From Globodera rostochiensis (lineage: Eukaryota; Nematoda; Chromadorea; Rhabditida; Heteroderidae): a stretch of DNA of 64,000 bases. Position numbers and translations under genes: made by a program. Below are positions 23,601 through 36,760 of this stretch, piece after piece. The notes under the pieces are model-generated. The model did not search any database. It saw only the letters and a program-made list of their open reading frames with translations, and was not told where the DNA came from. Within the stretch, counting starts at the first letter, position 1. Every line of letters starts with the position of its first letter. The DNA lies in contig JAEVLN010000002.1 in the NCBI GenBank assembly GCA_018350325.1, positions 5,377,456 through 5,441,455 of the forward strand. The letters are read 5' to 3'.

Positions 23601-26095
23601 ATAGCATTACTAAAAGCTAATCAAAGCAAATGCATTTATTGAAAGCTGTGGCTGAAAAACATTAAATTTCTGTACACATTAAAGTTAATTAAAAGAAATA
23701 TGTTAAGAAGCAAAGGATTTTCGTTTTTTTATGGCCGAAGAAGTCCGTCTTTATAAATAAATCCGTATTCACTTTTATCTGGACGAATAATAATTTGAAG
23801 ACAACACCACATGTTAAAATAAACGAGTCCACGGAGACGGTCAGATAAAAAAAGAGAACTCAACTCCCTGCCTAATTTTAGTAAGAATTTTAAATCAACG
23901 CATCTTTTTCTTAATTTTCCCAATATTATTATGTCCATGCGCTGTACAAGATTATTAAAAAATTAAATAAAAAGTAGGATATCAAAAAACTTTTAAATTT
24001 ATTTGGTTATGCAAACCAATGTGATCTAATTAAGAGGTATCAAACTCAAAATTAGTTAAAGCAAATCATTGATAATCAGTATTTAAAATAATAACAATAC
24101 AAATAATTTGGTAAAAACGTTAAAAACCCAAATTTACTAATTAAAATTAATGGATAAAAGCCCATTTTCATAAAAATAATTTCCAATAAAAACTAGCATC
24201 TAATTATCCAAATAAATTATTGTCTTAACCAAAGATTATTTTTATTTAAGCGAACAAGCTAAACTATATTACATATTAGTCTCATTAAACGAGTATAAAC
24301 TCTATCCCGTGTTAAAATTATCATTTTTGGGCCAAATCGGTGCATCTTGAATTTGGCAAATCTTCAAGTGTTTGGAAATTATAAAGCTAAGCTAAAATTT
24401 GTTTCGAACCAATGGATAAAACAGAGCAAATAACAACAAAGTAAGATTGTAAAATAATTTATAATTATATTTTGCTTTTAATCAAAGAATAGTTTTTTTA
24501 TAAACAAATAATTATAAATGCTTAAACACGTTATGATTGAATCATTACTTAAGCTTGAAAAGAATGTTTGTAATTTAAAGATTGACAAATTTAGAAAGTG
24601 CTTATCATTTAGATTGGACAGTTTTTATATTTTAATTTCAATCAAAAATAAACGCATAACTTTGTTTAAAAGTATTCACATTTGGTAATAACAGACGTTA
24701 AAGGTCAGATACGCTAAAAATTAAATCAAAAAATTTTAAGCAAAAGTAGAGTATTTACTTTTATATTCAAAAAAATTAAAAAAGTCAAATTTATGACCCA
24801 AACAATAAATCAAAATTTTACAAAAATAAAAATTTAATAATTAATTCAAATTATTGCACCGCTAAATGTTGTAGGCGAGCGTTGCACATTTTTGTCTCTA
24901 TTTCAACTACTAAATGTTCGGATCAAATATACTAGCAATGCACTCGTGTTTAAACATTAAAATTTAAAGATAAACAACTAATAAATAACTTTGTTTCCGG
25001 AATACAATAATATTTGAACCCCGCCAATTCCCAAAATTAAAGCTCGAAAATCCGCTAAAGCAATGATAAAATATTTATAATAACTTATAGTTTAATAATT
25101 AAATCAAAAGAGAGCGTTTGCCTTTGTCTTATCACGTCCTAGCGACGGCAGTTTCTTACCGTCCTAGCAACATTTTGAACGATAACAAAATATTATTAAG
25201 TTTTTGCTAAATAAGACATTTAAAAAAAGTATTATTTAAGTTCATCAACGAAATGACGTACAACTAAAAAATGATACAGGTCTTTAATAAAAATGCAAAG
25301 AATTATACCTTCGAAAATAATGTAAAAATAAAAATAGCAAGATCAACTGTATTATTGTTTAAAACAATAAAATATTTTGATAAAAATTAATAAGTAATAC
25401 CATTAAAAAAGATCAAATCGAAATATTTAAAGTTAGGCGAGCAGTGTCATAGCGAATTTTCTGCTAAGCAACATAAAAAGGGGAGAATGACCTGCACCGA
25501 TTACAGGTCTTATTATGAATTGGAAGCTCCGGGCGATCTCTATTCAAATTAAAAAGATTGTTCTTTTAATTCCATAAACATAAAAAAACTTGGATGGATA
25601 TGTGTAAATTTTAAAAGCAATCTATATTACATTTAAATTTATATGTCAACACTTTTATGCACACGCATCTCATGATGCCGTGTAAATGTTTTACTTTAGA
25701 AATTTTTTGGTAAGCCTAAAGAATAGGGTCCCAATTTTTTTTTTCAAAAAATAACAACTTTTTATAGTCGTTAATTTTCCCTCTTGTAGAATCCCGGTTT
25801 TTACTCAATCCTGGTCCCGGTTTTTCCCAAAAATCTAGGTCCCGACCAACTGTAGTTTAAATCCAGATACAAATAGCTTAAAAAACCAAAACTGATTAAA
25901 AGCATTAAAAGAACATTTTATTTTTCCCTAAATAAATTTCTCTTTCATTTGGAGGATACCGGAAATTAATAAACCAAACTAAAAATATTAATTGTTAAAT
26001 AGTATTTTTACTTCGAAAAAAAGTTGATAGAAGCGACTTTACTAAAAAAAAGAAAAACGAATGATGAATTAGAATAAGGTTTTCACGCAAAAATT
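23601..26095. other. A-rich gene-poor block between repeat arms
   Basis: No recognisable gene. A minus-strand frame at 23729-23938 (69 codons, basic and hydrophobic mixed, unlike any family I know) lies in a slightly less AT-biased patch, and I treat it as unsupported. Islands occur at 24320-24360, 24865-24950 and 25125-25175, the last with a short repeated phrase (CGTCCTAGC). Nothing else is definable. Confidence 0.45.
25720..25860. repeat. Transposon-like fragment with CCCGGTTTTT motifs
   Basis: Motifs TCCCGGTTTTT and GGTCCCG repeat here and resemble the remnant at 15480-15850. The right edge reads, in reverse complement, CAGTTGGTCGGGACC, a plausible terminus, but no matching left end or target duplication was found. 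Confidence 0.4.
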
Positions 26096-26124
26096 GTCTG
26101 GATTTATAGTCAGTTTTAGCACCT

Positions 26125-26215
26125 TTTTTATTCCCTATTTTTCCACTTTTTGGGGTTTTTAGTCCCTATTTTGGGGGTTTTTAGTCCCTATTTTATGTCC
26201 CTTTTTCACATTTTT
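26125..26215. repeat. Short tandem repeat of TTTTTAGTCCCTATTTT type
   Basis: Three or four copies of (TAG)TCCCTATTTT(G)GGGGTTTTT lie in tandem. This is a G+T-rich patch in an A-rich block and is probably part of a transposon remnant. Confidence 0.7.
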
Positions 26216-26734
26216 TAGTCTCTAAAAATCTCGCTCTAGTCATAACTTAGTTGTTGTTAGTAAGCAAATCAAAAAAATTGATCAAGCTTCACAGTATGCT
26301 GAACCTTTAAAGCTAATCGATTATAACTTTATTCAACTCAGCTAAACAGAACTACCTATTCGTGGTGCCATTTTACACCTCTAAATAAAATGGCCACTCT
26401 CTTTTATTTTAAATGCAAATAAAATGATTAAATAATCAGCACAGGATGGTGAATACTAATAATGTATTAATCACCAAGTGTTGTCAAGAACAAAGAAGCG
26501 CCAATGCGAAAGTAAAAATTTTAATGCGAACAAAATTATAAATAACCGCCAAAATAAAGAACAGAATTATGTACTTAAATTTTTATAAATATTATTTGAA
26601 TAAAAAGTAAATGTAACAAATGTTCAAAAAAGTTTTTGGCTGAAAAAAACTATAAACTTACTACAAAAGTTGAATTTAATGTATCCATTTTTTCCCTATT
26701 AAAATATGAATTAATACACATTATATTTACAAAA

Positions 26735-27010
26735 AACAAAATCGACGGCATTATTTAATAAATGTAATTTTTAGCTTAATTAAACATCATTACCTGAAGG
26801 ATGTTAAAAAAATTCAAATAATTTGAAAGGTCGACAAAAAATTCATAAAAATAATAAATTTATCCAAAACACAAGTCCGAAAAAGTAATATGGAAAGATG
26901 AATTACTATGTTTAAAATATGTCTCAACTCCTTAAAAAAATTGTAATGATATTATAAGAGCAAACTAATTATTAACCCAATTATGCTACCCATCGCGTCC
27001 GCCAGAACAG
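26735..27010 (+). repeat. Inverted-repeat copy (partner about 46005-46265)
   Basis: CGACGGCATTATTTAATA at about 26743-26760 is the reverse complement of about 46239-46256. The segment with GAAGGATGTTAAAAA pairs with about 46186-46205, and the island near 26985-27025 (CCAGAACAGAACAGCGC) pairs with about 46010-46030. The coordinate sum is near 73.0 kb. It may be an inner part of the main duplication or another family copy. Confidence 0.8.
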
Positions 27011-27414
27011 AACAGCGCGTGCGCGATGTTCAAATATTGATTGGGACAGCTAGAGGAACATTAATTGTATTCAATTTTGTTTGATAAATTTAATTTTTGC
27101 TTATTTATTTGGATTAAATTTGATTTTAAATTTAAAAAAAGATGTTAATGCATGACTGGTTAATGTTGCTGCAAATTTGGCAGGTGGTCCGCCGTGGAGC
27201 CGCTGCTGAGGGCAGTACAAACCTCCATTCATCTTCGATGACGTACTGCGAATAAAATTAATTTATATTACATTAAATACTGATAATTAAAAAAGAAATA
27301 AAAGAAAGTCCGTAACTGACAAGGGTCTAAAACACACTGAGTTTTTCTTTATGAAAACAATTTCAATGGATAAATTTTGTATTAGAAGGTTAAAAAATTG
27401 AAAAAGAAATACCA

Positions 27415-27895
27415 TCCTGCATATTTACACGATAATACAAACTTAGCAAATGAAATAAAATGCAATAAGTATAATTTAATTTTATAATACATAGCGTTTG
27501 ATCAGCGAGAATATCTGCTGGAAACCGACTTATTCGAACACGTACAATATACCAATTTTGTGACATGTGTGTTAAAACTATAAAATTTTAAATCTAAAAA
27601 GTATTATACAGCTAATTCTAATAATTAAAAACCGTACAGTAAAAATGTGTATATAAAATTAAAAAAATTAATATAAATAAATTAATTTAGCAGCTGTTTA
27701 AAAAGTCTCAATATTTATATCCGAAACTAATTTACAATTAATTGATTAAAACAAAAATTCTTATTTTCTTAAATATCAAAAAAAATAATTTTAAAAATTG
27801 CTAAACATTTTGATTTAAGCTTTTTATTATATTTAAAAATAAATTAACTTAATTATTTTATAAATTAATAAAAATTAACCGACGAAAAGAAAATT
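27415..27895 (-). repeat. Arm of a dispersed inverted repeat (partner 660-1165)
   Basis: Reverse-complement partner of 660-1165, with the strongest anchor at 27495-27560 (GATCAGCGAGAATATCTG). It stands in an A-rich block. Homology ends near 27895, at the same relative place where the left copy meets its GC island. Confidence 0.8.
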
Positions 27896-28539
27896 GAGGA
27901 CAGAAAAGTCCACGCCTTAAAGATCCCCCATATGGTAGAACCAGTTAATAATGCCGTCTGTCGCGGCGCCAATGGCACGACCGTTCAATTGGAAAAAGAG
28001 GGAAGAGATGGATTGTGAGAAACGGATTGATGGAGAGGGCACTTTTTTGAAAAAATTAACCATATTTTTCGATTTAAAATGCAAAATGAATAGATAGAAT
28101 ATAATTAACACATTCAAAACAACAAAATATTATATTATAATGTTTTGTCAGAAAATACTATGATGGTTTTTTCAAAAATAACCAGATTGACAACAAAAGA
28201 GATATTCCACCTCTCATATTACAGGTGTTCAAAATTAGAAATATACTTAATTAAAAAAAGAAAGATTATTGTAAAGTTTAGCTGAGACTTATTGACGCAA
28301 TCGCGGCAAAAGCTTCATCAAGACGTTGGAAAAGCGATATTTCAATTAGTAAAACAAATCGGTAATCGCTTGGAAACGCAGTGCAGTTAGCTATGAACAT
28401 GGCAAGACAAAATACAGTCATTTTTTGTTTACTCGACTTTTCAAAACTACACTATTACCGGAATCAAGAACTCTGAGTTAGGCGTCCCGATGTGCATGAC
28501 GCATTTATTAATTTGTTGAGTTGGGGGTAAAAGAACGCT

Positions 28540-28690
28540 AAACGAAGAGACATGGATCTTAGAGACGAATATCTTGGAACCGAACCGAACACTTCGATTA
28601 TTCGTACCGAACTTTTCAGTTCGGATAACCGAACCGAAACTTTTCGGATAACCGAGCCGGAAGCAGAAAGAATGACAAAACCCTAAAAGT
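28540..28690. repeat. Transposon-like fragment with GGATAACCGA and CCGAACCGAA motifs
   Basis: TTCGGATAACCGA occurs twice (about 28619 and 28645), together with several CGAACCGAA motifs. Dense subterminal motifs like these are typical of non-autonomous hAT-type elements. I could not define the ends. The 83-codon minus-strand frame here is a by-product. Confidence 0.45.
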
Positions 28691-28779
28691 AGCTCCACAT
28701 ATCAAAAAAAAATGTGAAAATACACAGAGGATTGACTGTATTATTATTTTTTAAATAAAATTATAAAAAAAACGTCTTA

Positions 28780-29060
28780 CCCCTATAAAAAATTTTCGTT
28801 CAGTTTTAAAAAAACCGGTAGTGCAAAGATTTGAGAAGTCAATTAATAAAATTTAAATGAAATATTTACGAATAAAATTATCCATAGATTAAAAATGTTT
28901 TAAATGTATTCAGATTTAAAAATGCAAATATATGCAGACACGAGAGAGCGTTAGTTAATAAAAGAATAAAGCTAAAAATTACAAAATTATAAAAAAAATC
29001 GGCAGTACTAAGATTTGATTATTAATTTAATTTAAATAATTATAATTTTATCAACAAATA
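28780..29060 (+). repeat. Third, direct copy of the 17400-17640 unit
   Basis: The text around 28870-28975 (TTATCCATA..TTAAAAA, then TTATACAGA-like text, GCAGACACGAGAGAG and AAAAGAATAA) follows the same order as 17430-17530, in the same orientation and with roughly 70% identity by eye. The unit therefore has at least three copies: here, 17.4 kb, and inverted at 58.4 kb. Confidence 0.6.
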
Positions 29061-30730
29061 CATTTGGTTTCAGTGTTCATCTCTGAAAAGTAACTCAAAA
29101 TATTTAAATTTTAAAAGTTGGATAATTTGTCTCACATACTTTAAAAAATAATCAAAATAATTTCTAAATAAACAGATAACTAAACTTTAAACAAAAATGT
29201 TTTTAACTCTGGATATTACGTCGATGATCTTGAATACCCCAACTCGAGGGTCGAAATTATTACTTGCCTTAAAAATAAATAAAAAGCAAAAAATTCATTA
29301 ATTAAAATAAAACACAAAACAAAAAGTGTTAAATATAAATGAGTATTAAAGCACGAAAAAACCGAATAAACCTTATGTATTTGCTCGGTTGTATTTTTAA
29401 TCAAGTGTGCAAAAACACTGAAATCGGGGTTCAGCAAAATAATACAAAACCTCGGTTTTTAATATTAAAACCAAAAAAACTATTTGAATTTAAGTAAGTT
29501 TACCACCTAAGTTTCTATACCACGTCGTGCAAACGGTTTGCACAAGGGGAAAGACAACAAAAATTTTGAATATTGCAAAAAAATAAATGATAACAATTTA
29601 CACAAACAAATGGAAATGTTCTGCGTCGAAGGCCCAAATTAAGCAAGTAAAAAATAATAGAAAAATTTACTATTTGGCACTTAACAATTTAAAATTTTAA
29701 ATAATAAATGGATTACGCCGTCAAGTTCGGTCGTGCCGCAATTCATAAAAACTACAAGTCAAATTATAAAAGACTTTTAATTCAAAAGTCAACAACAATA
29801 ATTGTTAGTTAAAACAACAATAATGAAAATAATTATAAAGTCAAAGAAATGTATGCAAGTCGGAAAGTGTTAATTGTTATAAAAATCACCAAAATTAATG
29901 GAGATGAGTAAATTTAATACTTAATATTAGTATCTAGTTTTAAAATAAAATTAAATAAGCTAATTTCAAAAAATAATTAAAAATAAAGAATAATGAAATT
30001 ATTAATTAATCAGAATTAAGCATATACTGTGAATCAAAAAAATTATTTAATAAACTTATGCTTGTAAATTTAAAAAAATTAAAGTATAACTTAGCATATA
30101 ATTTAAAAACCATAAATATTATTTACTGAACATACTGGATGGATAAAAAAACCAGAAAAAAATAAAACTAAAATTAAATTCAATAATTAAGGTTACCGAA
30201 GTATGAAAATAATTATCAAATCCAAAATTCAACTCCCAGGTACTCAATTAGTCGTTTGAAATTTCAGTACCACAAATAAATGGACTTAAACAATCTATCC
30301 AACATGTAGTTTATAATGTAATTTTCTATTATTGTACTAAAGAAAAAATATAAAGTCACAAATAAGACTAATAGGAGAATAAAATTTTGCTTATAAATTA
30401 TAATCATAAAAACACTAGATAAAAAAATTAAACCTATAAAAATAATTCCAAAAATTCAAATAAATTTATTTAAGATCAAATTTAGATCTCCTTTAATTTA
30501 AAATTTTCATTGTAGATTCCTTTAGGGTTTCACCTTTTTTCACTCACACCTGAAAATAAATAAAATTGCAAAATATCTGTTCAAAACCAATCATTATTTT
30601 GCACATTTTACTAAAATCGTAAAAATTAGATATATAAATATAAAAGATGATGAAAATATTAAGAATTTAGAAAAAGAATTAATAAAGTTAAAACTGAAAT
30701 AATTTATAATTACAAATAAAAACAAAATAC
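29061..30730. other. A-rich gene-poor block
   Basis: No gene recognised. Islands lie at 29215-29260, 29500-29560 (with the small palindrome GCAAACGGTTTGC) and 29712-29745. The 73-codon minus-strand frame at 29216-29437 is AT-biased and carries no domain signature. Confidence 0.5.
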
Positions 30731-30732
30731 AT

Positions 30733-30952
30733 ACGGCCGAGGTGGCAATACCAAACGAGAGGCAAAGGCAGTCGGGAAGCTGGTGAAAGCAGCAAAAACG
30801 GCAGTGGAGGCGGCAGCCGTCAACAACAACGGCGCGGTGCCGGAGCTGAGGAGTGCGGGGTGGTGGACGCGGACCTGAGCCGGTGAACGATGCTGAGGAG
30901 GAGGAGGTAGAAATCGAGTTTTGTTCTTACGTGGTTCGGGGGGGGGGGGGGG
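30733..30952. other. 220-bp GC-rich island ending in a 15-G run; possible exon fragment
   Basis: This is the longest GC-rich stretch in the A-rich block. Two plus-strand frames are open across most of it. One ends at TGA near 30886 and reads Arg/Gly/Ser-rich (WQYQTRGKGSREAGESS). The other ends near 30872 and reads AKAVGKLVKAAKTAVEAAAV, an amphipathic Ala/Lys pattern. Neither has an ATG. The minus strand is also open, as expected from the base composition. The run of 15 G is at 30938-30952. I recognise no family. It could be a captured gene fragment, an exon or a GC-rich repeat. Confidence 0.35.
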
Positions 30953-33900
30953 TTTTTGTAAAGGATCTTCGAACGTTCGTCGTTTTAATAATTGAATGAT
31001 TTAACACTAAAATAAAATATTTGTGACAAAGTACAAATGTATAAACTAAAATCCAGAAATTAAGCTTCTATCGAACGTTATATAAAATAAATAACCTCAT
31101 TGCCAAATTAAACAAAATGTTTCCATTTAGCAAACAAAAGATAATAAAAATAAGCTTTCCAGCATACAAATCTTTTTAAAAAATAACAACATTATATAAA
31201 TATCATTAAGCAAGTTATAGCAATACTTGTGGGCTCTCTTTGTCCCAAAACTGTTAAAATAAACCCTTATTAATCAATAAAATAACGAATTAAAATACGA
31301 ATATTATATGGTGTGTTCTCTAGTAGAGAATCTCTTTTTCTAATTAATATTAAAATAATTGCAGTATTGTAAACGTTTTATTTTTCAATATAAATATTTA
31401 TATAAAATATGGAAAAATTGGATTTAAATAATATGATAACCCTTTTTTGTTGATGATCGAGAAAATCGTAAAAATCAAAATCTTATTGGTTTCAAGGTTA
31501 TTTTAAAAAAAACTGTATAAACCCTAAAAAAATTTCTGCGGTGAGAGGCATGAAGAATATAAAAAACTTATATTAACCAAAAAAAGTGAACACAATTGAA
31601 GTTTTTGCATAAATTATTTATTATTATTGATTTATTTAAATTTTCTAAATTTAATTAATAAATATTTATATTGGAAATGTGGACCACCTTAAAACTCATT
31701 TTTTTCAAATGAATTGTGTATAAGATAGTTGAGTGTGTGGCCATGAATTGTCGCGAACAAACAAGACACTCGAGGGATGGCATTCAGCTTGGAATGCATT
31801 TGAAAGGAAATCAATGCTTGTATTTAAAGATTTCAATTACAGTAACTCCCATAAAAAAATTAAAAATTAAAAACATCTAAATGAAAAAAACAATCCCAAA
31901 AATGCATTCAAGCAAATTTTCAAAGGCTATGTGCTTTGTCTAAGTTAAAAAAAATTAAATTTGTTAGTTAGTAATATTATTGAATTAAACCTATTGATAA
32001 TTTCTAACATAGGTATTGCAACCTGCGCAATAAATTAAAATTTAATGTTCAGTTATTATTAATAATGTGAATTAAGCTTTTAAAAGATAATAGGTATATT
32101 AATATATAATAATAATCGCAATAGATTTAACCATAAACTTTGTTATTATAAAACCAATGCTGAAAAAGAAAATGCGCAATATATTATTCATTAAAAAATT
32201 CTTCTTATTAATGATTGAGAGCCACTAGTCGAAAATTGTCGACATTGAAATCTCTTTTAATTGCAAAGATTCAATAAAGTGACGTAATACAAAATATAAT
32301 ATAAATAAATTATTAATTGTTTAAAAACAATAAAAATATTATAACTATCCCATACTCAACTTAATAAATGCTGAATTTATTAAACTTTTGAGCCCGTCAT
32401 ACATACAATGATAATAATAATTTAGTCCGTCGACCATACATACAATAAATTTATGAACGTCAAGATGGTTGTTGATAAAAGATTTAAAAGTAATTTTTTT
32501 TACAGTGTTTAATAAATAAAGTACAAAAGCTTTTAAAAAAATTACATAATATATAATCGTCAAATTTAGCAACCAGTGAAAAGCAATTTATCTAAAAGTA
32601 CAAATTTTTTTTTAAATTAACTATTTCAAAATAAGTTAAAAGCATAACTCTAAGTTTATCGTTTCTAAGAGAACAGCTTAATTAATAATAAATAACATTA
32701 AATTATTAATGAATAAAAAAATTGTACGAGTGATTGGTGTTGCGCTTTAACGCTAGCAAAACCATTTACTGTCAGAATCGTTCGTCAGCTTAATCTTGTA
32801 TGTTTACACATAATACACGTAAGAAAAATTGCCTTTAAAATATTAATACTTATTACGAAAAAATTAAAAATATTCAAGTTAAATAATTTAAAAAGTTATT
32901 TTAAAAAACAGTGGTTAAACCTTAATTTAGCAAATAAAGATTTTCAATGATGTCAATAAATTAATTAATAAAATAATCATAAATTCACAATGTAAAGTGG
33001 AAAATGACAATATTTCACACATGTCGAGGATTACAGAGGAAATGGTTACCAAAAATAATTAAACAATGCAAATAACTGCAACATTTATGGCGTTTAATGT
33101 TTATTGATGAAAAACATTTATTTTGCACAAAAGGTTAATAATAAAATTCAAAAAGTTTATCAGATAACCAATAAAAATAAGGCGCAAAAAGAAAACATTT
33201 TCGCCATAGGACAAACCCAATAAAATTAGCTTATCCAAAAAAGCGTATAAAGAAGTTTTATTCCACCTCAATACTCGTAAAAACTAAAAAAATGTCAATC
33301 CGAATACATATGTCACAAACTGTAATTCGAAAAAATAATTTTTTAGAATGTTAAAATATTGCATAAAATCAGAAATATATAATTATTATTGTTTAAATTA
33401 AAATTATACAAAACCCATTTAAATTAATGATTTTAAACACTACTAAAATAACAACAAACATTAAAAGCCAAATAAAACTTTATTCATGATGATAAAATTT
33501 AAAATTCACTTTTTAGTCGTTATTTATGTTATTTTGTGAGTTTCTAATAACTTCACGTTTTAAGAGACCCAATTCAGCTTTAGTTCTATTTTATTGTCAT
33601 TTAGTACAAAAATTCTTCAGAAATCACTTTAAATACCAAAAAAAAAGCAAACACCCGCCGGGACTATGAAAAATTTCTTATTAATAAATTAAAAACTATA
33701 TTATTTAGAATAATTGTTTACTTATCTCTTAAGCGAGAAATGGATATTTCAAAGAGTAAATAAATTGAGAAAAAGTATAGTTCTTTTCCGCATCTGAGAT
33801 CCTAGTACAACAGAATTGATAAGTTGGCTAATAGATAAAGAAAAACTAAAACATATTATTTACATTAACAACACTTTATGTAAAAACACCAAAGACAAGA

Positions 33901-34336
33901 AAATTTCAAAAGTAATTAAAGTACAAATAAAATTAACAAATTTTATTGCTTTGGTAATAACTGTGCCGCTCGCTTCGTGGTAAAAATGATCACATTTGCT
34001 ATTAAAACTAATCATTTTTGCCTTAAACAAATCAATAATAAATAAACATTCTTAACTAATAATAAGTTGCAAACGAATACCAATGTTCAAATTATTAGAA
34101 ATATCAATACTAATAGATTATGATTATAAATTTTCACTTTTTGTTATTAAATCTGTAAGCGAGAAAATAAAATGTCAATCTGAGTATGTCATCGAAGCAA
34201 TTAAAATAAATAAATTTTAGGATATGACAATCGGCATATGATATATAATTATAACGAAAACTTAAATTTCATTTAGTGATAAAAATTGATTGTGGCAGAC
34301 TTAAACAATTTCTGTTAATACTAAAACATTGATTGG
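30953..34336. other. A-rich gene-poor block
   Basis: No gene, RNA gene or defined repeat seen. Islands lie at 31730-31800, 32740-32800 and 33955-33995. The 75-codon minus-strand frame at 32345-32572 partly reflects a short local duplication (CATACATACAAT near 32398 and 32434). Confidence 0.5.
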
Positions 34337-34344
34337 GTGACAGC

Positions 34345-35176
34345 TAGTGCTGCACGAGACCCAAAATTTCTCGATACTCGAGACTCGAGCCCGAGCCGAT
34401 ACTTTACCTCGAGACTCGAGCCCGAGCCCGATACTTTACCTCGAGACTCGAGCCCGAGCTCGAGACCCAAAAAACCCGAGACTTTTCTCGAGTCGATACT
34501 CGATATCGAGACTTTTTTTCGTAAAATTTTTAATTACTTCAAAAATGTCATAATTTGCTAAGATAACGTCAATTTTAGACCATATCTAATGATTTTTATC
34601 TTGATTTTGACTAAAATTAATCGGTTTAAAAGTAAAGATGGTGTGCCCAGGCACGTATTTAGGATTTTGCTTTGGGGAGGGGTACCGAAAAAAGTCGATT
34701 TTTAGGCGTGTATTTTAGGGATTTATTGCATTTTTCCTAAGCAAGTTTTTCCAAGAATTTTTATATTTAGGGGATGTATTTTTCCCTTTTTATTGCCTTT
34801 TTTGATTAAGAAATTTCCCAAGATGCAATTTTTTTTGAGAATTCTGCTTTACTTCTGGGGGGGGGGGATGTCGGCGGTGCCGATAGGCGCCGCCGAGAAA
34901 ATTTTGACTCTGCTAAGGAAAATAAGAAACAAGAATTTAACCACTAAGCCATAAGAGATTTAAGGAAGACGTTGTGCAAAAGATTAATTATGCATTTTTT
35001 TAAATATTTAAGCTCAAAATTTGTGATGAATTTTCACCAAAAATGCCATTTTTACCAGTGTAAAAAAGTCTCGAAAATCGAGACTAAATACGCGAGACTC
35101 GAGCCCGAGCGAGACCCAAAAAACTCGAGACTTTTCTCGAGTCGATACTCGATATCGAGACTCTCGTGCAGCACTA
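34345..35176. mobile_element. Non-autonomous hAT-like element, 832 bp
   Basis: Both ends carry the terminal inverted repeat TAGTGCTGCACGAGA. The element is flanked by a perfect 8-bp direct repeat, GTGACAGC (34337-34344 and 35177-35184). An 8-bp target duplication is the hallmark of the hAT superfamily. Inside each end are subterminal repeats of CTCGAGACTCGAGCCCGAG type (34378-34510 and 35088-35160), likely transposase-binding motifs by analogy with other hAT elements. The middle holds an 11-G run (34857-34867) and a segment (34690-34760) resembling the internal core of the elements at 55450 and 60670. There is no transposase frame. The short frames at the ends read the subterminal repeats. 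The perfect target duplication suggests a fairly recent insertion. Confidence 0.93.
34857..34867. repeat. Run of 11 G
   Basis: A G run inside the hAT-like element, followed by ATGTCGGCGGTGCCG. Confidence 0.9.
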
Positions 35177-35184
35177 GTGACAGC

Positions 35185-36760
35185 ATCTAATTTATTTACC
35201 CGAGAGCTCAATATCTAAAAAATAAAGAATATGCAAATTTGGAACCATTATACTTGTTTAAAAATATATTAAAAATAATTGTTATGTCGCAGTGACTCTT
35301 GAAACTATTGAGTCTACATGGCATTCTATGTATATAAACATTGATCAGCAAAAAGTTTTTATTATTATTAACCAAATTTATCAAGGCATCTAAAAATCGG
35401 GATTAAATTAATATTATATACGCTTAACAAAAATTACGGTTAAAATTATGTAAACAATATTTAAAAATACAATAACGAAAAAACAGAATTCATATAAATC
35501 TATAATTTCATTTATTTCATAATATTTAAATTAAAATCATTTTAAAATATGATTCTTTAATTTTAGTTATTAATATTGATTTAAATGTAAAATATGTACA
35601 TTCATCATTGTTGTAAATCCTGAATATTTCTTATTTATTATAAAATAAAAGCTACTGGTTTGCAAAGGGTGTAAATCTATATATTTGAATATTAACAATA
35701 CATTTAATTGAAAACGCCGAATAATGTCAATGATTTATTAAAATCACATTTATTATTATAAACCAATGTTAAAAATAAAATTTGTTGTGTAGATTGTCAA
35801 ATATAAATAAAAATAAAAGTAAATATTATGTAAATTAAAACAGTGCAATCAAGGGGTCGCAAATAATCTTAAAAATACTCAAATCGGCAAAAAATATGAG
35901 AGTTTATTAGTTATAAAAAATTTTATATCCAAGCAATGTTTCCGGTCATCTCAATGAAAAATTGTATGTTCGGCAGGGTGGACGCAATTGAATTTTAATT
36001 CCGGGCAATCCTCAATTGCGACCACCAAAAAAGCCGTAATTTTCGGCAATCCGAAATTTTAAAATTTTCGGATATTCCATTTTTTTAATAAAACTTTAAC
36101 TCTACGTTACTGCCCTAACCTTTTAAAACAAATTAACACCAAAATATAAAAGTTTGAGCAAAAGCCCTTTTCAGCGGATTTGGGTTTTAAGGTGCCTATT
36201 TTATGGGGTCTAATGACTAAAAGCGATTTTCAGATCAATCTGCCCGGAACGATTTCTTTATAGGGAAAGTAATTTCAGGAACTTAATGCATTTAGTTAAT
36301 TAATATGATAATTTTATTGACGAATAACTAAAATGTAATGTGAGTGTCACTCAAACGAGGGAATATTAGAATTAAAATGTAAAACAAAACAAAAATGCCA
36401 TTCAGTCATTGGGAAAATGTTCCAACATATTGTGAAACATGATGATTATGCAATATAAACTATGTGATCTCAACAATTTTGACAAATATTAAAATTGTTT
36501 GTCATAAATGATAATTTACTAAACTCGTAAAGCCAATGGAAAACCCGACATTGAAACACAATCAAAATTAAAAAAACAAAAGCTTTAATTTTAGAATTGA
36601 ATGAGAAATAAAAAATTAAAGGTTAAATAAGCAAAACACAATAAAATGTATAATTTATAAAGAAGCATGACAAATTAAATGGAAATAATTTTAGTTACTT
36701 TTTAAAACGTTCTAATGATAAACATATAATTAAATTCATTTATGATTTTCTAAAAATTAA
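35185..36760. other. A-rich gene-poor block with a GC-richer remnant at 35970-36250
   Basis: The patch at about 35970-36065 is distinctive: GGTGGACGCAATTGAATTTTAATTCCGG, followed by AATTTTCGG motifs in both orientations. It looks like one end of a decayed DNA element, but no partner terminus was found. After about 36.75 kb the strand bias flips from A-rich to T-rich. Confidence 0.45.
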
